The notes beneath the pieces are model-generated. The model did no database searches and was not told the origin of the DNA. It was given only the letters and a program-made list of their open reading frames with translations. A program made the translations under genes and the position numbers. 64,000 bases of DNA from Endozoicomonas sp965232255 (GTDB lineage: Bacteria > Pseudomonadota > Gammaproteobacteria > Pseudomonadales > Endozoicomonadaceae), in assembly GCA_965232255.1 (NCBI GenBank), contig OZ246962.1, positions 1,550,001 through 1,614,000 of the forward strand, in the 5' to 3' direction. This document shows positions 18,106 to 26,779 of the stretch, piece after piece. Within the stretch, counting starts at the first letter, position 1. Every line of letters begins with the position of its first letter.

Positions 18106-19620
18106 ATGAGTTTTCCCTCAATTCAGCAGGCACCCGTGTACGCTCCCGGCGCGAGCGGCATGCCCCAGCAGACCGCCTACATTCAGCAAGGGCGATGCGG
18201 CAATTGTGGTGTTACCCTGGCGTTCCCGGAGACGCAATTGAGCCAAGGGGCCAGTGGGCAGTATCAGTCGTCCCAGGTGCAGTCCTCGGGTGGTGACATG
18301 CAAAGTGCCCGTCAGATTACCCAGTCATCTGCCCAGAGCTATTTGGGTGGGCACGGTGTGCAACAGCAGGCACAAGGGATGCAGGAGGGGCAACAGGCAC
18401 AGGTAATGGAGCGGGGACAGCAGGCATTGGGAGTGCAAGCACAGCAGACATCTGGGATGCAGGGGCAGCAGGCATTGGGAATGCAGGGACAACAGGCAGG
18501 AGGAGGGCACGGGCAGCAGGCATTGGGAATGCAAGGACAGCAAGCATTGGGAATGCAGGGGCAACAGGCAGCAGGAGGACACGGACAGATACAATCTCAG
18601 CAGCAGCCTGCTGTCCAGGCACCCGTGGTACCGTCAGAGAGTAGTGTGTCCGAAACTGGTCGCGGGGGAGCTGGTTTCGATTTTTCCACATTTTTGACCT
18701 ATAAAAACAAATCTGAAAGGGCAGCCGACGCTGCCAAAGCGAGCCAGACCACACAGGCGGGAGTTGCTCGACCTCCGGGGCAGCTGCAAGCCCAACAGTC
18801 TCACGTTGGACAAACTTCGTCTGTTTCGGTTCAGTCTGACTCGGCAAGACCATTGCCATCGGATTTTAGCCAGACTCAGGCCGGATACAATCAGACTCAG
18901 TCAGGGCGCGATCAGGGTGGGACTACTTACAGCCAGACAGGGCTGATGCAGACTGGGGGTGCCTATGGTCAGGCTGGACAGGTGCAATCAGGAGCAGTTC
19001 AGAGTGGAGTAACCTGCGGTCAGGTTGGAGTAGTGCCGTCTGACCAGCTTCCAACGGGCGCGGGGCAAGCCCAGGCCTGGACAGGCCATCTTCAATCTTC
19101 GATGGAATCAGGGTACGTTCAGACCGGTCAGGGGCAACCGTTTCACAGTTCAGCCCTCCAGCACGGAGTGCAGCAGCAATCCAGTCACTCAGCCCAACAG
19201 TCATCGGCCTTGGTTACCCAATTGAATACTCAGGAAATATATAATGCCATTGATAGGCTGGACAGGAATATCCAGGAATTGAAGGTCAGGGTTCTTGCTG
19301 AAGAAGTACAGTCCTACGAGCTGTTGAAGAACTGGAATGAGCAACTGCTGAGCTTTCTCGAGCAGAGGAGGGGATTAGAGGGGTCAGCCGGTGTACTGTC
19401 TGGACAGTCTTCTCAGGTTGCCAGTGGGGCGACCAAGAGCAGTGCGAGTGTCCCGCAAGGACCCTCCTCTGGTGCCGCTAAAGCTGCTAAAACCGCTGAA
19501 ACTGGTAAAGCCACTGGAGCAGCTGGGGCCGATAAAACTGCTGGGGCTGCTGGCGCCGGCAAAGCTGCTGAGATTCCCAAAACCGCTAAAGGTGCGGTGA
19601 GTTCCGGTAAAAGTAAATAA
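18106..19620 (+). CDS. Gln-rich low-complexity protein with tandem repeats and coiled coil, unknown function
   Basis: 504 residues and no recognised family. Residues 30-41 (RCGNCGVTLAFP) look like half of an LSD1-type zinc ribbon, but the second Cys pair is missing. Residues 83-160 are tandem units around GMQGQQAL, with GGHGQQAL variants. Residues 225-370 are Gln/Ser/Gly-rich with spaced QTG and QSG. Residues 372-425 are charged and helical with heptad spacing (NAIDRLDRNIQELKVRV), a probable coiled coil. The tail from 443 is a Lys/Ala/Gly/Thr-rich repeat of AAKTAETGKAT type, histone-like in composition. There is no signal peptide. AAGGATT precedes the start. It is divergent from putA. The make-up resembles prion-like or secreted effector scaffolds; this is speculation. 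Confidence 0.75.
   Translation: MSFPSIQQAPVYAPGASGMPQQTAYIQQGRCGNCGVTLAFPETQLSQGASGQYQSSQVQSSGGDMQSARQITQSSAQSYLGGHGVQQQAQGMQEGQQAQVMERGQQALGVQAQQTSGMQGQQALGMQGQQAGGGHGQQALGMQGQQALGMQGQQAAGGHGQIQSQQQPAVQAPVVPSESSVSETGRGGAGFDFSTFLTYKNKSERAADAAKASQTTQAGVARPPGQLQAQQSHVGQTSSVSVQSDSARPLPSDFSQTQAGYNQTQSGRDQGGTTYSQTGLMQTGGAYGQAGQVQSGAVQSGVTCGQVGVVPSDQLPTGAGQAQAWTGHLQSSMESGYVQTGQGQPFHSSALQHGVQQQSSHSAQQSSALVTQLNTQEIYNAIDRLDRNIQELKVRVLAEEVQSYELLKNWNEQLLSFLEQRRGLEGSAGVLSGQSSQVASGATKSSASVPQGPSSGAAKAAKTAETGKATGAAGADKTAGAAGAGKAAEIPKTAKGAVSSGKSK
18352..18585 (+). repeat. Tandem coding repeat, units near GMQGQQAL
   Basis: The DNA repeats units of about 21-24 bases, e.g. GGAATGCAGGGACAACAGGC, inside the Gln-rich gene. 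The copies are near-identical at the DNA level, which points to recent slippage or recombination rather than old divergence. The length is a multiple of three, so copy-number change would keep the frame. Confidence 0.75.
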
Positions 19621-19640
19621 GTTGCGAAAATAAATGGAAC

Positions 19641-19664
19641 GTCCTTGCTGGCAAGAGCAAGGAC
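19641..19664 (+). terminator. Hairpin after the Gln-rich gene
   Basis: GTCCTTGC and GCAAGGAC pair around an eight-base loop 20 bases after the stop. No T-run follows, so it may be an RNA stabiliser instead of a terminator. Confidence 0.4.
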
Positions 19665-19766
19665 TGAGAGGGGAGCTTTCAGGTGTTATTGGATGGTTGA
19701 GGGCAGCCTTGTTTCGTTTGTTGACGACTGTGGTCGCCACTCCCTGCTACCTGCTACTCCCTCTTG

Positions 19767-20828
19767 TTAACACGCCATGCCTGAGGTCAGCTGCTGCAGT
19801 TTGTTCGCCCATGGTTGTGTATCCCCAACCTGCTCAGCGATCCATTCATGGTTGTAACAGGTGTCCAGGTAGCGCTCGCCGCTGTCGCACAGTAATGTGA
19901 CGACAGATCCCTCCTCATCTCGTGCGTGCATCTCGGCAGCGATTTGCAGCGCGCCGTACAGGTTGGTGCCGGTACTTGGTCCGGCTTTGCGCCCGAGCAC
20001 TGTTTCCAGCCAATGAATAGTGGCGATGGCAGCGGCGTCGGGTACGCGACGCATTTCATCCACAACGCCAGGGATAAATGATGGCTCGACTCTTGGACGG
20101 CCAATGCCTTCTATTCGCGATCCCTTGTCAATGGTCAGACTGCTGTCACCGCTGTGGTAGTAGTCCATAAACACCGAATGGTCCGGATCAACCACGCACA
20201 GCTTGGTATCCAGCTTTTGATAACGAATATAACGACCAATGGTGGCCGATGTACCACCGGTTCCGGGACTCATAACGATCCAGCTTGGCACCGGGTGTTG
20301 CTCGCATTCCATCTGACGGAAGATGGAGTCGGCAATGTTATTATTGCCGCGCCAGTCGGTGGCGCGTTCGGCATAAGTGAACTGATCCATATAGTGACCG
20401 TTCAAGTCTCTGGCCAGTCGCTGGGATTCCGCGTAAATCTCTGCTGAACAGCCCACCAGGTGGCACTGACCGCCATAAAACTCAATCTGGCGAATCTTGC
20501 GGGCCGAGGTGCACCTGGGCATCACGGCAATAAATGGCAGACCGAGCAGTCGGGCAAAATAGGCCTCAGAAACGGCAGTGCTGCCTGAGGAGGACTCGAT
20601 GATCGTGGTCTTTTCGTTGATCCAACCATTGCACAGCCCATAAAGAAACAGTGAGCGAGCCAAACGATGTTTCAAACTGCCAGTGGGGTGGGTACTTTCA
20701 TCCTTAAGATACAGGTCGATTCCATCTAGCTCTGGTAGCTCCAGTCGTATCAGGTGGGTGTCGGCGCTGCGTTGGAAATCCGCTTCAATTTTACCGATGG
20801 CTTCATTAATCCACTGATGCCTGCTCAT
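19767..20828 (-). CDS. PLP-dependent cysteine synthase/desulfhydrase family (Cds1-like)
   Basis: 353 residues, fold type II PLP enzyme. The PLP Lys is in HPTGSLKHRLA (about residue 53), the substrate loop is ESSSGSTAVSEAYFA, and the phosphate-binding stretch is SPGTGGTSATIGRYIR. The late block GPSTGTNLYGAL is typical of the Cds1 group, whose mycobacterial member degrades cysteine to sulphide, pyruvate and ammonia. True CysK/CysM proteins are shorter and differ in these blocks. It stands alone, convergent with the Gln-rich gene. Whether it makes or breaks cysteine cannot be told from sequence. Confidence 0.82.
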   Translation of the reverse strand: MSRHQWINEAIGKIEADFQRSADTHLIRLELPELDGIDLYLKDESTHPTGSLKHRLARSLFLYGLCNGWINEKTTIIESSSGSTAVSEAYFARLLGLPFIAVMPRCTSARKIRQIEFYGGQCHLVGCSAEIYAESQRLARDLNGHYMDQFTYAERATDWRGNNNIADSIFRQMECEQHPVPSWIVMSPGTGGTSATIGRYIRYQKLDTKLCVVDPDHSVFMDYYHSGDSSLTIDKGSRIEGIGRPRVEPSFIPGVVDEMRRVPDAAAIATIHWLETVLGRKAGPSTGTNLYGALQIAAEMHARDEEGSVVTLLCDSGERYLDTCYNHEWIAEQVGDTQPWANKLQQLTSGMAC

Positions 20829-21136
20829 AAATACTTCCGTTTGTGTTTATATGGCTGACAGCCAAAAAGACGGGCTTAGCGCAAGTTGTCCGTAAACAAG
20901 CTGTCAGTAAACAAGAGTTGTTGGGTGGGAGTCGTTATTTTCTGTTAACGTCCGGACGCATACTTTATGGCTTTTGGGAGAGAAAAATATTTCTGATTTT
21001 CTACTTTTACTGCCAAATGTAGAAAGTTATTTTCTTTTAGCTGTTTTTTGAGAAATAAAATTCCACAAGGCGTAACACTGTGTTTTTTCTGTTATAACAG
21101 TGGCTCGTTACCTTTTCATTAGGGAAAACCTCAGGC
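20829..21136. other. Intergenic region upstream of cca
   Basis: 308 AT-rich bases between divergent genes. A 12-bp perfect palindrome, CTGTTATAACAG, lies at 21089-21100, 37 bases before the cca start, and could be an operator. I could not place a good -35/-10 pair. Confidence 0.4.
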
Positions 21137-22240
21137 ATGCAAATTTACCGGGTTGGCGGGGCTGTCAGGGATAAACTGCTGGGCTTGCCCACCAAAGATC
21201 AGGACTGGGTAGTCGTTGGTGCCACGCCCGAACAGATGAAAGACCTTGGCTTTATACCCGTCGGGCGCGATTTTCCAGTATTTCTTCATCCACATAGCAA
21301 AGAAGAGTATGCCCTGGCGAGAACCGAGCGAAAAACTGGCCACGGTTATGCCGGCTTTACTTTCTACACCGCCAGCACGGTGACACTGGCAGAAGACCTG
21401 CTGCGCCGGGACTTAACCATCAATGCCATGGCTGAAGATGAGTCCGGGCGGATTATCGATCCGTACGGCGGTCAGGATGATCTGAACAAGCGTCTGCTGC
21501 GCCATGTGTCACCAGCGTTTCAGGAAGACCCCCTGCGTATTCTCAGGGTTGCCCGATTTGCCGCAAGGTTGGCGCCGCTCGGTTTTCAGATCGCTGACCA
21601 GACCCTTGAGCTGATGGGCGCCATGGTAGCCAATGGTGAAGCATCCCACCTGGTAGCAGAAAGAGTGTGGCAAGAGACTGTGAAAGCGCTGTTGGAACCG
21701 AGCCCGGCAACTTTCTTTCAAACACTGATTCGCTGTCAGGCTCTGCCGGTGGTTTTGCCAGAACTGGGTAGCGTGCTCCAGGGGCAAGCCCTTGAGCGCC
21801 TGCAACTGGCAGCGCAGGCCAATGCTCCGGCCCTGGTGCGCTTCGGCTGTCTGTTTGCTCAAAACAGTGACCTTGCGAATATCAGAAGCCTGGTGGCAAG
21901 ATTGCGCCTACCCACCGAGTATGGCGACCTGGCACTACTGATAAGCGCGTACAGTGAACGTATCTCAGCAACGCTACAACACCCTGATGGGCAAGCATTG
22001 ATGTCAGTGTTTGAAGTCACTGACGCCCTGCGTCGTCCGGAACGCTTTGCCTTGTTGTTGGATGCGCTTTCCTGTCACTGGGAAACGGTCAAACAGGAGA
22101 AACAACAGGTTGTGAGGCTGTTAAAAGGTTGTTTGGCTATCAAGGCCGACGCATTAATTGCACAGGGAATAACCGGTAAACCTCTGGGGAGGGCACTTCG
22201 ACAGGAAAGAATCAACTTTTTGAGCGGTAAATTGCAGTAA
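21137..22240 (+). CDS. cca: CCA-adding tRNA nucleotidyltransferase without recognisable HD domain
   Basis: 367 residues. The class II nucleotidyltransferase head is intact: GGAVRD at 7-12, catalytic carboxylates D21 and D23 (KDQDWVVVG), RRDLTINAMA, and the neck motif DPLRILRVARFAARL with ERVWQE. It builds or repairs the 3' CCA end of tRNAs. E. coli Cca (412 residues) carries an HD phosphohydrolase domain after LPEL. Here the segment after LPELGSVLQ is about 45 residues shorter, has none of the His/HD metal ligands, and resumes with RLRLPTEYGDLALLI. It therefore probably lacks the phosphatase and phosphodiesterase activities. Confidence 0.9.
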   Translation: MQIYRVGGAVRDKLLGLPTKDQDWVVVGATPEQMKDLGFIPVGRDFPVFLHPHSKEEYALARTERKTGHGYAGFTFYTASTVTLAEDLLRRDLTINAMAEDESGRIIDPYGGQDDLNKRLLRHVSPAFQEDPLRILRVARFAARLAPLGFQIADQTLELMGAMVANGEASHLVAERVWQETVKALLEPSPATFFQTLIRCQALPVVLPELGSVLQGQALERLQLAAQANAPALVRFGCLFAQNSDLANIRSLVARLRLPTEYGDLALLISAYSERISATLQHPDGQALMSVFEVTDALRRPERFALLLDALSCHWETVKQEKQQVVRLLKGCLAIKADALIAQGITGKPLGRALRQERINFLSGKLQ

Positions 22241-22452
22241 AAAAACGGCCAGTTTGGCTAGAGGATAAAGAACACAGACAACCGATTCATGCGTTTTATC
22301 CCCTTTCTTATGCAAAATCCAGTTTGCATGTTTGCATGGTATTTAAAAACAAAGTGGAACAAAACTCCAAATTAACTGTCGAATTGACTAGTCAACGTTC
22401 GATTGGTTATTTCCACTCATCATCCCAGGCAAACTGAATAAGGACGTGCATT

Positions 22453-24192
22453 ATGGCAAACTCCGTAACCCCTACAGCTGCTGGCGGGATTGCTCCAACC
22501 TCCGGTGTAGCCGCCCCGCATTCACCGCCATCACCGCAACAAGCCGTTGTCAACAGCCGCCAGGTAGCTGTCGCTGATGCAACAACAGCGCAAATACACC
22601 CTGGGGAGCCAGTAATCCAGGCTGATGAGAGCCTCGAGAGCAACGGTGGTCTGTCGAAACTGCGCGCTTACTTACCGGATATGAGCAATTTTCTACCACG
22701 GATTCGCGACAGACTGTTCGGCTCTGCCACTGGATCAGCAGCCTCTGATTCAGCAGTCTTCCAGCCAGCTGTGGTCACCGTTTATCACCGGCCTACCAGC
22801 TGGGAGCACACTGTTTTCGCGGTGAACAATGTAGCCAGAGTAATCACTGCCCCGATTACATATCTGGTATGGAAACCATTGAAATTCTTCTGCGTTAAAG
22901 TGTGTGACGCCAAAACCTACTTGTTTAATCACGAAAATTACGCAGCTGCCGAAAAGGCCGGACTCGTTATTCAGCACCGAGAGCGTATGGATCACGCTCA
23001 CTATATGAATGAGCGGTGCGTAAATGCCACCGCCAAGATGAAGGTTATTGAAGAAAATCTGGAAGCTAAGGCCGGTGACAGGATGCCTTATGTTCGGGCT
23101 TTGAGTGAGATGGCGCCTATTCTCAAACAACGGCGACAAGCCCTCGACGAAAATCAGGCAAAATCGACGGATGTGGAAAAATTCAGGGCGTTTGGCGTAG
23201 TGCCTGATGAGCATAACAACAGGTTTGTCGAGGCCATGACCGAATACAATGGCAGAATTGCCGAGTTCAAGGTCGCTGAGGCGCAATACAACGCTGCCGT
23301 AGCCTGGGCTAGCAAAAAGGGCAGACAACTTCCTGTCCTGCCAGCCATCCTCGCTGAAAAGCCTGAAGCGTTGCACTTCAAATGCACAGACGAGGCAGTT
23401 ATCCACGCATTTCACGCTACTAATGACAAGCCCCTGCTGAAACGTAAAACGGCCCTGACTGAGCGCCTGGAAGCATTGCAAGCACAACAGAGGGATGTGG
23501 TAGTTCCTGGACGTGAACCGCTTCTGAAAATCACGAGTGTTCAGCAAAGGGATCTGGTCGAGCATCAGATCGATATTCTGGTTACAGCCGTTGGATTTGA
23601 CCGGGCAGCGCAGGCAAATGCCACTGTCAATTATCAGGAGGCGCAAGGGCGTATTGATGCCAATGTGATGCTCATTGAGTTTAAGCGGCGCCTGATTGAA
23701 ATTTTTGACATCGAGCAAGAGCTGATTGCTCTGGACAGGGCGCTACTGCCTATACAGGCATCCCGTGCTATCGACGTTCAGGAGTGGAAAGAGGGCGTCG
23801 TCAACCCGGATAGCGGTGAAGTGGAACAGGTTGGGCGTGATCGCTTGTCGTTGGAGGCTATTAAGCTGGATGTTGAGAATCTCAAGACTGACAGTAATGG
23901 CAATGTCACTCACCTTGCTTATGTTATTGACCGCCCTCTGATCAATGCGGTTCGCGAAGAACACGAAGATCGGGATGCTCGTGATAAAGGTCTCGTCTGG
24001 CGAAAAGCCAGTGCGCTGGATCGTCCGGTTGCCAGTTACGCAGCCGTACGAAACCGCCATGGCGAAGTCGTCGGCTCGTGTGCTGCTGCACTGGAAAGTC
24101 GGCACTGGTATGTGCGAGATGAGCCTGTTGTCCACGTCAAGGGCTACGACAAACGCCACCTGGCGGTTGAGTTTGTTGCCACTGACGTGTAA
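22453..24192 (+). CDS. Hypothetical 579-residue protein with coiled-coil segments
   Basis: I recognise no family. Residues 1-65 are Pro/Ala/Thr-rich and disordered. Residues 110-150 include an aromatic/hydrophobic stretch (VITAPITYLVWKPLKFFCVKV) that may touch a membrane. About 165-300 and 325-440 are charged helices with coiled-coil character (AKMKVIEENLEAKAG; KTALTERLEALQAQQRD). The C-terminal 100 residues look beta-rich (HWYVRDEPVVHVKGYDKRHLAVEF). There is no signal peptide. GGACG precedes the start. The long disordered N-terminus plus helical body resembles type III secretion effectors of host-associated bacteria, but no secretion genes are near. Confidence 0.7.
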   Translation: MANSVTPTAAGGIAPTSGVAAPHSPPSPQQAVVNSRQVAVADATTAQIHPGEPVIQADESLESNGGLSKLRAYLPDMSNFLPRIRDRLFGSATGSAASDSAVFQPAVVTVYHRPTSWEHTVFAVNNVARVITAPITYLVWKPLKFFCVKVCDAKTYLFNHENYAAAEKAGLVIQHRERMDHAHYMNERCVNATAKMKVIEENLEAKAGDRMPYVRALSEMAPILKQRRQALDENQAKSTDVEKFRAFGVVPDEHNNRFVEAMTEYNGRIAEFKVAEAQYNAAVAWASKKGRQLPVLPAILAEKPEALHFKCTDEAVIHAFHATNDKPLLKRKTALTERLEALQAQQRDVVVPGREPLLKITSVQQRDLVEHQIDILVTAVGFDRAAQANATVNYQEAQGRIDANVMLIEFKRRLIEIFDIEQELIALDRALLPIQASRAIDVQEWKEGVVNPDSGEVEQVGRDRLSLEAIKLDVENLKTDSNGNVTHLAYVIDRPLINAVREEHEDRDARDKGLVWRKASALDRPVASYAAVRNRHGEVVGSCAAALESRHWYVRDEPVVHVKGYDKRHLAVEFVATDV

Positions 24193-24301
24193 GCAAACTC
24201 AACCAAGTAAATGCCTGACACGTTGCCCATGACGCTGCACCTGTGGATGGCTTGGTTTTTGCATTGTTGTTGCGGCTGTCTAATAGCGGTAGGCAGTTCA
24301 A

Positions 24302-24700
24302 CTACGTAAACTCAGGAGTTTGCCGAAGCAGGCTCGCCACCAATGGGCGGAACCAGGGCTCTTCAATCTGGCTGACAATATCGTCTTCAGTCAGTTCGTC
24401 ATCCAAACGGTCAAGGGTTAGCAGCAGATCGATATCGGCGGCGCACAGCTTCTGACTGCGATCCCTGCCAAGTTGCTGCTCAAGTGCCTTGCACCGTTTA
24501 AGCAGTGTTTGCGGGTCGATATCTGATTCAAAGCACACGACACCATTTACATAATCTGGGGCGTCAATACCAACCGCTTTGGTGGTTACCAGCTCGCTGA
24601 CCCAGACCTCACCAAACGTTTGCTGGATGCGATCAAGTATGCGTCGGCACTGGTGCTGTGCATTTACATTGGCGCCAATGCCAAGCACGTAAATGGTCAC
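24302..24700 (-). CDS. folK: HPPK-like protein (6-hydroxymethyl-dihydropterin pyrophosphokinase), short form
   Basis: 132 residues, against about 160 for standard FolK. YVLGIGANVN at the start, DYVNGVVCFES, LLKRCKALEQQLGRDRS and AADIDLLL follow the HPPK order (LGSN, Y-x-N, E-x-x-GR, D-x-DLLL). The usual RW-x-PR before the Asp pair is replaced by DRSQKLC, and the C-terminal third is compressed, so full activity is uncertain. It transfers pyrophosphate to hydroxymethyl-dihydropterin in folate synthesis. It lies five bases after folB, supporting the folate assignment. Confidence 0.75.
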   Translation of the reverse strand: MTIYVLGIGANVNAQHQCRRILDRIQQTFGEVWVSELVTTKAVGIDAPDYVNGVVCFESDIDPQTLLKRCKALEQQLGRDRSQKLCAADIDLLLTLDRLDDELTEDDIVSQIEEPWFRPLVASLLRQTPEFT

Positions 24701-24705
24701 GGCGG

Positions 24706-25074
24706 CTATCTTTCTCCTCTCATTTGTGCCCGAGTGCGCTCACACCAGACAGTGGCCAAGGCACCGCTTAATGCCCTGGGTTTACGAATGGTGACGGCCA
24801 CTTTGTCTACCGGATAATGAGCCAATAATAAAGTGATGATGCCGCCGGCCAGCGCTTCAAGCAACTGGTAACGAGAGGCTTCGCAAAACGCGCGCACCCG
24901 CTGCGTAATGGCGTCGTAGTCCAGGGCATCATACAGGTCATCGCTGACAAAAGCCCGAGAGAAGTCAGTGGTCAGTTCCAGATCCAGGATTAGCGGTTGG
25001 GGAGCCTGGTGCTCAAACTCGTAAACACCAATAACTGCTTGCGTTTCAATCGCTTCTACGCGCACTTTATCCAT
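24706..25074 (-). CDS. folB: Dihydroneopterin aldolase
   Basis: 122 residues, normal size. MDKVRVEAIETQAVIGVYEFEHQAPQ is the family opening (recognition of IGVYEWE), followed by LILDLELTTDFSRA, a central DALDYDAI, and the closing KPRALSGALATV. The catalytic Glu (YEFE) and Lys (IRKP) are present. It cleaves dihydroneopterin to hydroxymethyl-dihydropterin, the substrate of the next gene product. It follows tsaD by 18 bases on the same strand. Confidence 0.9.
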   Translation of the reverse strand: MDKVRVEAIETQAVIGVYEFEHQAPQPLILDLELTTDFSRAFVSDDLYDALDYDAITQRVRAFCEASRYQLLEALAGGIITLLLAHYPVDKVAVTIRKPRALSGALATVWCERTRAQMRGER

Positions 25075-25092
25075 TGGTAAGGCTCATTTTCG

Positions 25093-26145
25093 TCATACGA
25101 CCGGTTCAAGTTGCTCCATTGGCCAGCGGGGAACTGGTACGACTTCCGGACCATCGCTCTGTCCGGCTAGCAAACGCTGACAGCCAGCGTAGGCAATCAT
25201 AGCACCGTTATCAGTACAAAATTGCGGACGCGCATAGCGCAGTCGGGCACCTTCTTTAGCCACCATACTTTCCAATGCCGTGCGTAGCGACTGGTTGGCA
25301 CTGACGCCACCGGCAATAATCAGCTGTTTCATACCGGTCTGTTGCAAGGCACGACGGCACTTGATGGTCAGGGTTGCCACTACCGCATCTTCGAAGGCGC
25401 GAGCAATATCAGCCCTGTCCTGATCCGACAACGCCTGGTGCGTCGGGTTGCGGACATCGGTTCCGGCGTTGCACTTGGCGACGGTATTGAGTGTAAAGGT
25501 TTTCAAACCACTGAAGCTGAAGTCCAGGCCGGGGCGATCGGTCATGGGGCGCGGAAAACGAAAGCGACCTTCCTGACCCAGCTGTGCAAGCCGGGCAATC
25601 GCCGGTCCACCGGGATAGTCCAGCCCCAGCATGGCCGCGACTTTATCAAACGCTTCCCCGGCGGCATCATCCACCGACTCGCCCAACAGATGATAACGAC
25701 CGATGCCGTCTACCTGCACCAGCTGCGTGTGACCACCGGAGACCAGCAGGGCAACAAATGGGAATTCTATTGATGTATCTTCCAGCATGGGAGCCAGCAA
25801 ATGGCCTTCCATATGGTGCACACCCACCGACGGAATACCCCAGGCCCAGGCCAGCGCGTTGCCAATGCAGGCACCGACCATCAATGCGCCTACCAGACCC
25901 GGTCCTCTGGTATAGGCGACAGCGTCAATCTGTGTCTTGCGGATGCCAGCCTGACCAAGCACCTCGTTGATCAGTGGCAGCACTCGCTGGATATGGTCCC
26001 GGGATGCCAGTTCTGGTACCACGCCGCCATAATCGACGTGCATATCAATCTGACTGAACAAGGCATCCCCAAGCAGACCGCGATGGCTGTCATAAAGGGC
26101 AATGCCGGTTTCATCGCAGGAAGTTTCTATCCCGAGAACGATCAT
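25093..26145 (-). CDS. tsaD: tRNA threonylcarbamoyladenosine synthase subunit TsaD
   Basis: 350 residues. The signature MIVLGIETSCDETGIALYD, the metal ligands H111 and H115 in HHMEGHLLAPM, LLVSGGHTQLV, DYPGGPAIA and a late DNGAMIAYAG are all present. With TsaB and TsaE it attaches threonylcarbamoyl to A37 of ANN-decoding tRNAs; it is essential in most bacteria. It diverges from rpsU, the standard gammaproteobacterial order, and leads folB-folK. Confidence 0.96.
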   Translation of the reverse strand: MIVLGIETSCDETGIALYDSHRGLLGDALFSQIDMHVDYGGVVPELASRDHIQRVLPLINEVLGQAGIRKTQIDAVAYTRGPGLVGALMVGACIGNALAWAWGIPSVGVHHMEGHLLAPMLEDTSIEFPFVALLVSGGHTQLVQVDGIGRYHLLGESVDDAAGEAFDKVAAMLGLDYPGGPAIARLAQLGQEGRFRFPRPMTDRPGLDFSFSGLKTFTLNTVAKCNAGTDVRNPTHQALSDQDRADIARAFEDAVVATLTIKCRRALQQTGMKQLIIAGGVSANQSLRTALESMVAKEGARLRYARPQFCTDNGAMIAYAGCQRLLAGQSDGPEVVPVPRWPMEQLEPVV

Positions 26146-26475
26146 CTAACAAACCTGTGGCAAAAAATGCTGACAAAATTTTCAGGGCAGAGCATCATAC
26201 GTCAAGCGGGCGCTTTTTGCATTTTTGTTGAATAGGCTTTAGAATTGCGCCCCTTGTAAAATCGCGTTTTATCCGCACTTTTAACTATTGATACTGGTTA
26301 CGCATCAAGCATTTCCTGCCTGTATGGTCTGTTCAGTATTTTGCTCAGTATTTATTGTTGCGGTTAATCGCACTCGCGCAGCATTGGCTGTATTTTAACC
26401 GTGAGTGTCTATTGCTCCTGTGGAGCGGTGCGCTTATGGTCCACAACTTGTTATATAAAGGAAGGTGATCTCTGC
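26146..26475. other. tsaD-rpsU divergent regulatory region
   Basis: 330 bases between the tsaD and rpsU starts. It holds a candidate sigma70 promoter for the rpsU operon (separate entry) and leaves a 5' leader of about 220 nt before rpsU. I found no LexA box with correct spacing, although E. coli has one here. Confidence 0.5.
26217..26245 (+). promoter_or_regulatory. Candidate sigma70 promoter of rpsU-yqeY-dnaG-rpoD
   Basis: TTGCAT at 26217-26222 and TAGAAT at 26240-26245 are separated by 17 bases. The -10 matches consensus at five of six positions and the -35 mainly at TTG. Transcription would begin near 26252. Confidence 0.45.
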
Positions 26476-26691
26476 ATGCCTGCTGTTAAAGTTAAAGAGA
26501 ATGAACCGTTTGACGTAGCCCTGCGCCGTTTCAAGCGTTCTTGCGAAAAAGCCGGTATCCTCGCTGAAGTACGTCGTCGTGAGTACTACGAAAAGCCAAC
26601 TACCGTTCGCAAGCGCAAGGCCGCTGCTGCTGTTAAGCGTCATCTTAAAAAACTGCAGCGCGAGCAGCGTCGTCGTGAGCGTTTGTATTGA
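26476..26691 (+). CDS. rpsU: 30S ribosomal protein S21
   Basis: 71 residues starting MPAVKVKENEPFDVALRRFKR, with the very basic C-terminus expected of bS21. The start at 26476 is set by AAGGAAGGTGAT just upstream; the longer open frame from 26401 is not conserved. S21 helps 30S initiation at the mRNA 5' side. It is the first gene of the macromolecular synthesis operon with dnaG and rpoD. Confidence 0.97.
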   Translation: MPAVKVKENEPFDVALRRFKRSCEKAGILAEVRRREYYEKPTTVRKRKAAAAVKRHLKKLQREQRRRERLY

Positions 26692-26779
26692 TCGACTGAC
26701 CTGACCGTCAGTGGCATCAATCGTGTGATTTACGCTTCGACCCAACCCCGCTTCCAAGTGAATTGAAAAGGACCGTGTT

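Noticed and set aside
22750..23718. A 322-codon minus-strand frame
   Set aside because: It is antisense to the 579-residue gene, has no family match or ribosome site, and the plus-strand gene has a good one.
26310..26340. A LexA-like site (CTGTATGGTCTGTTCAG) upstream of rpsU
   Set aside because: The spacing between CTG and CAG is 11, not the required 10, and the inner bases do not fit.
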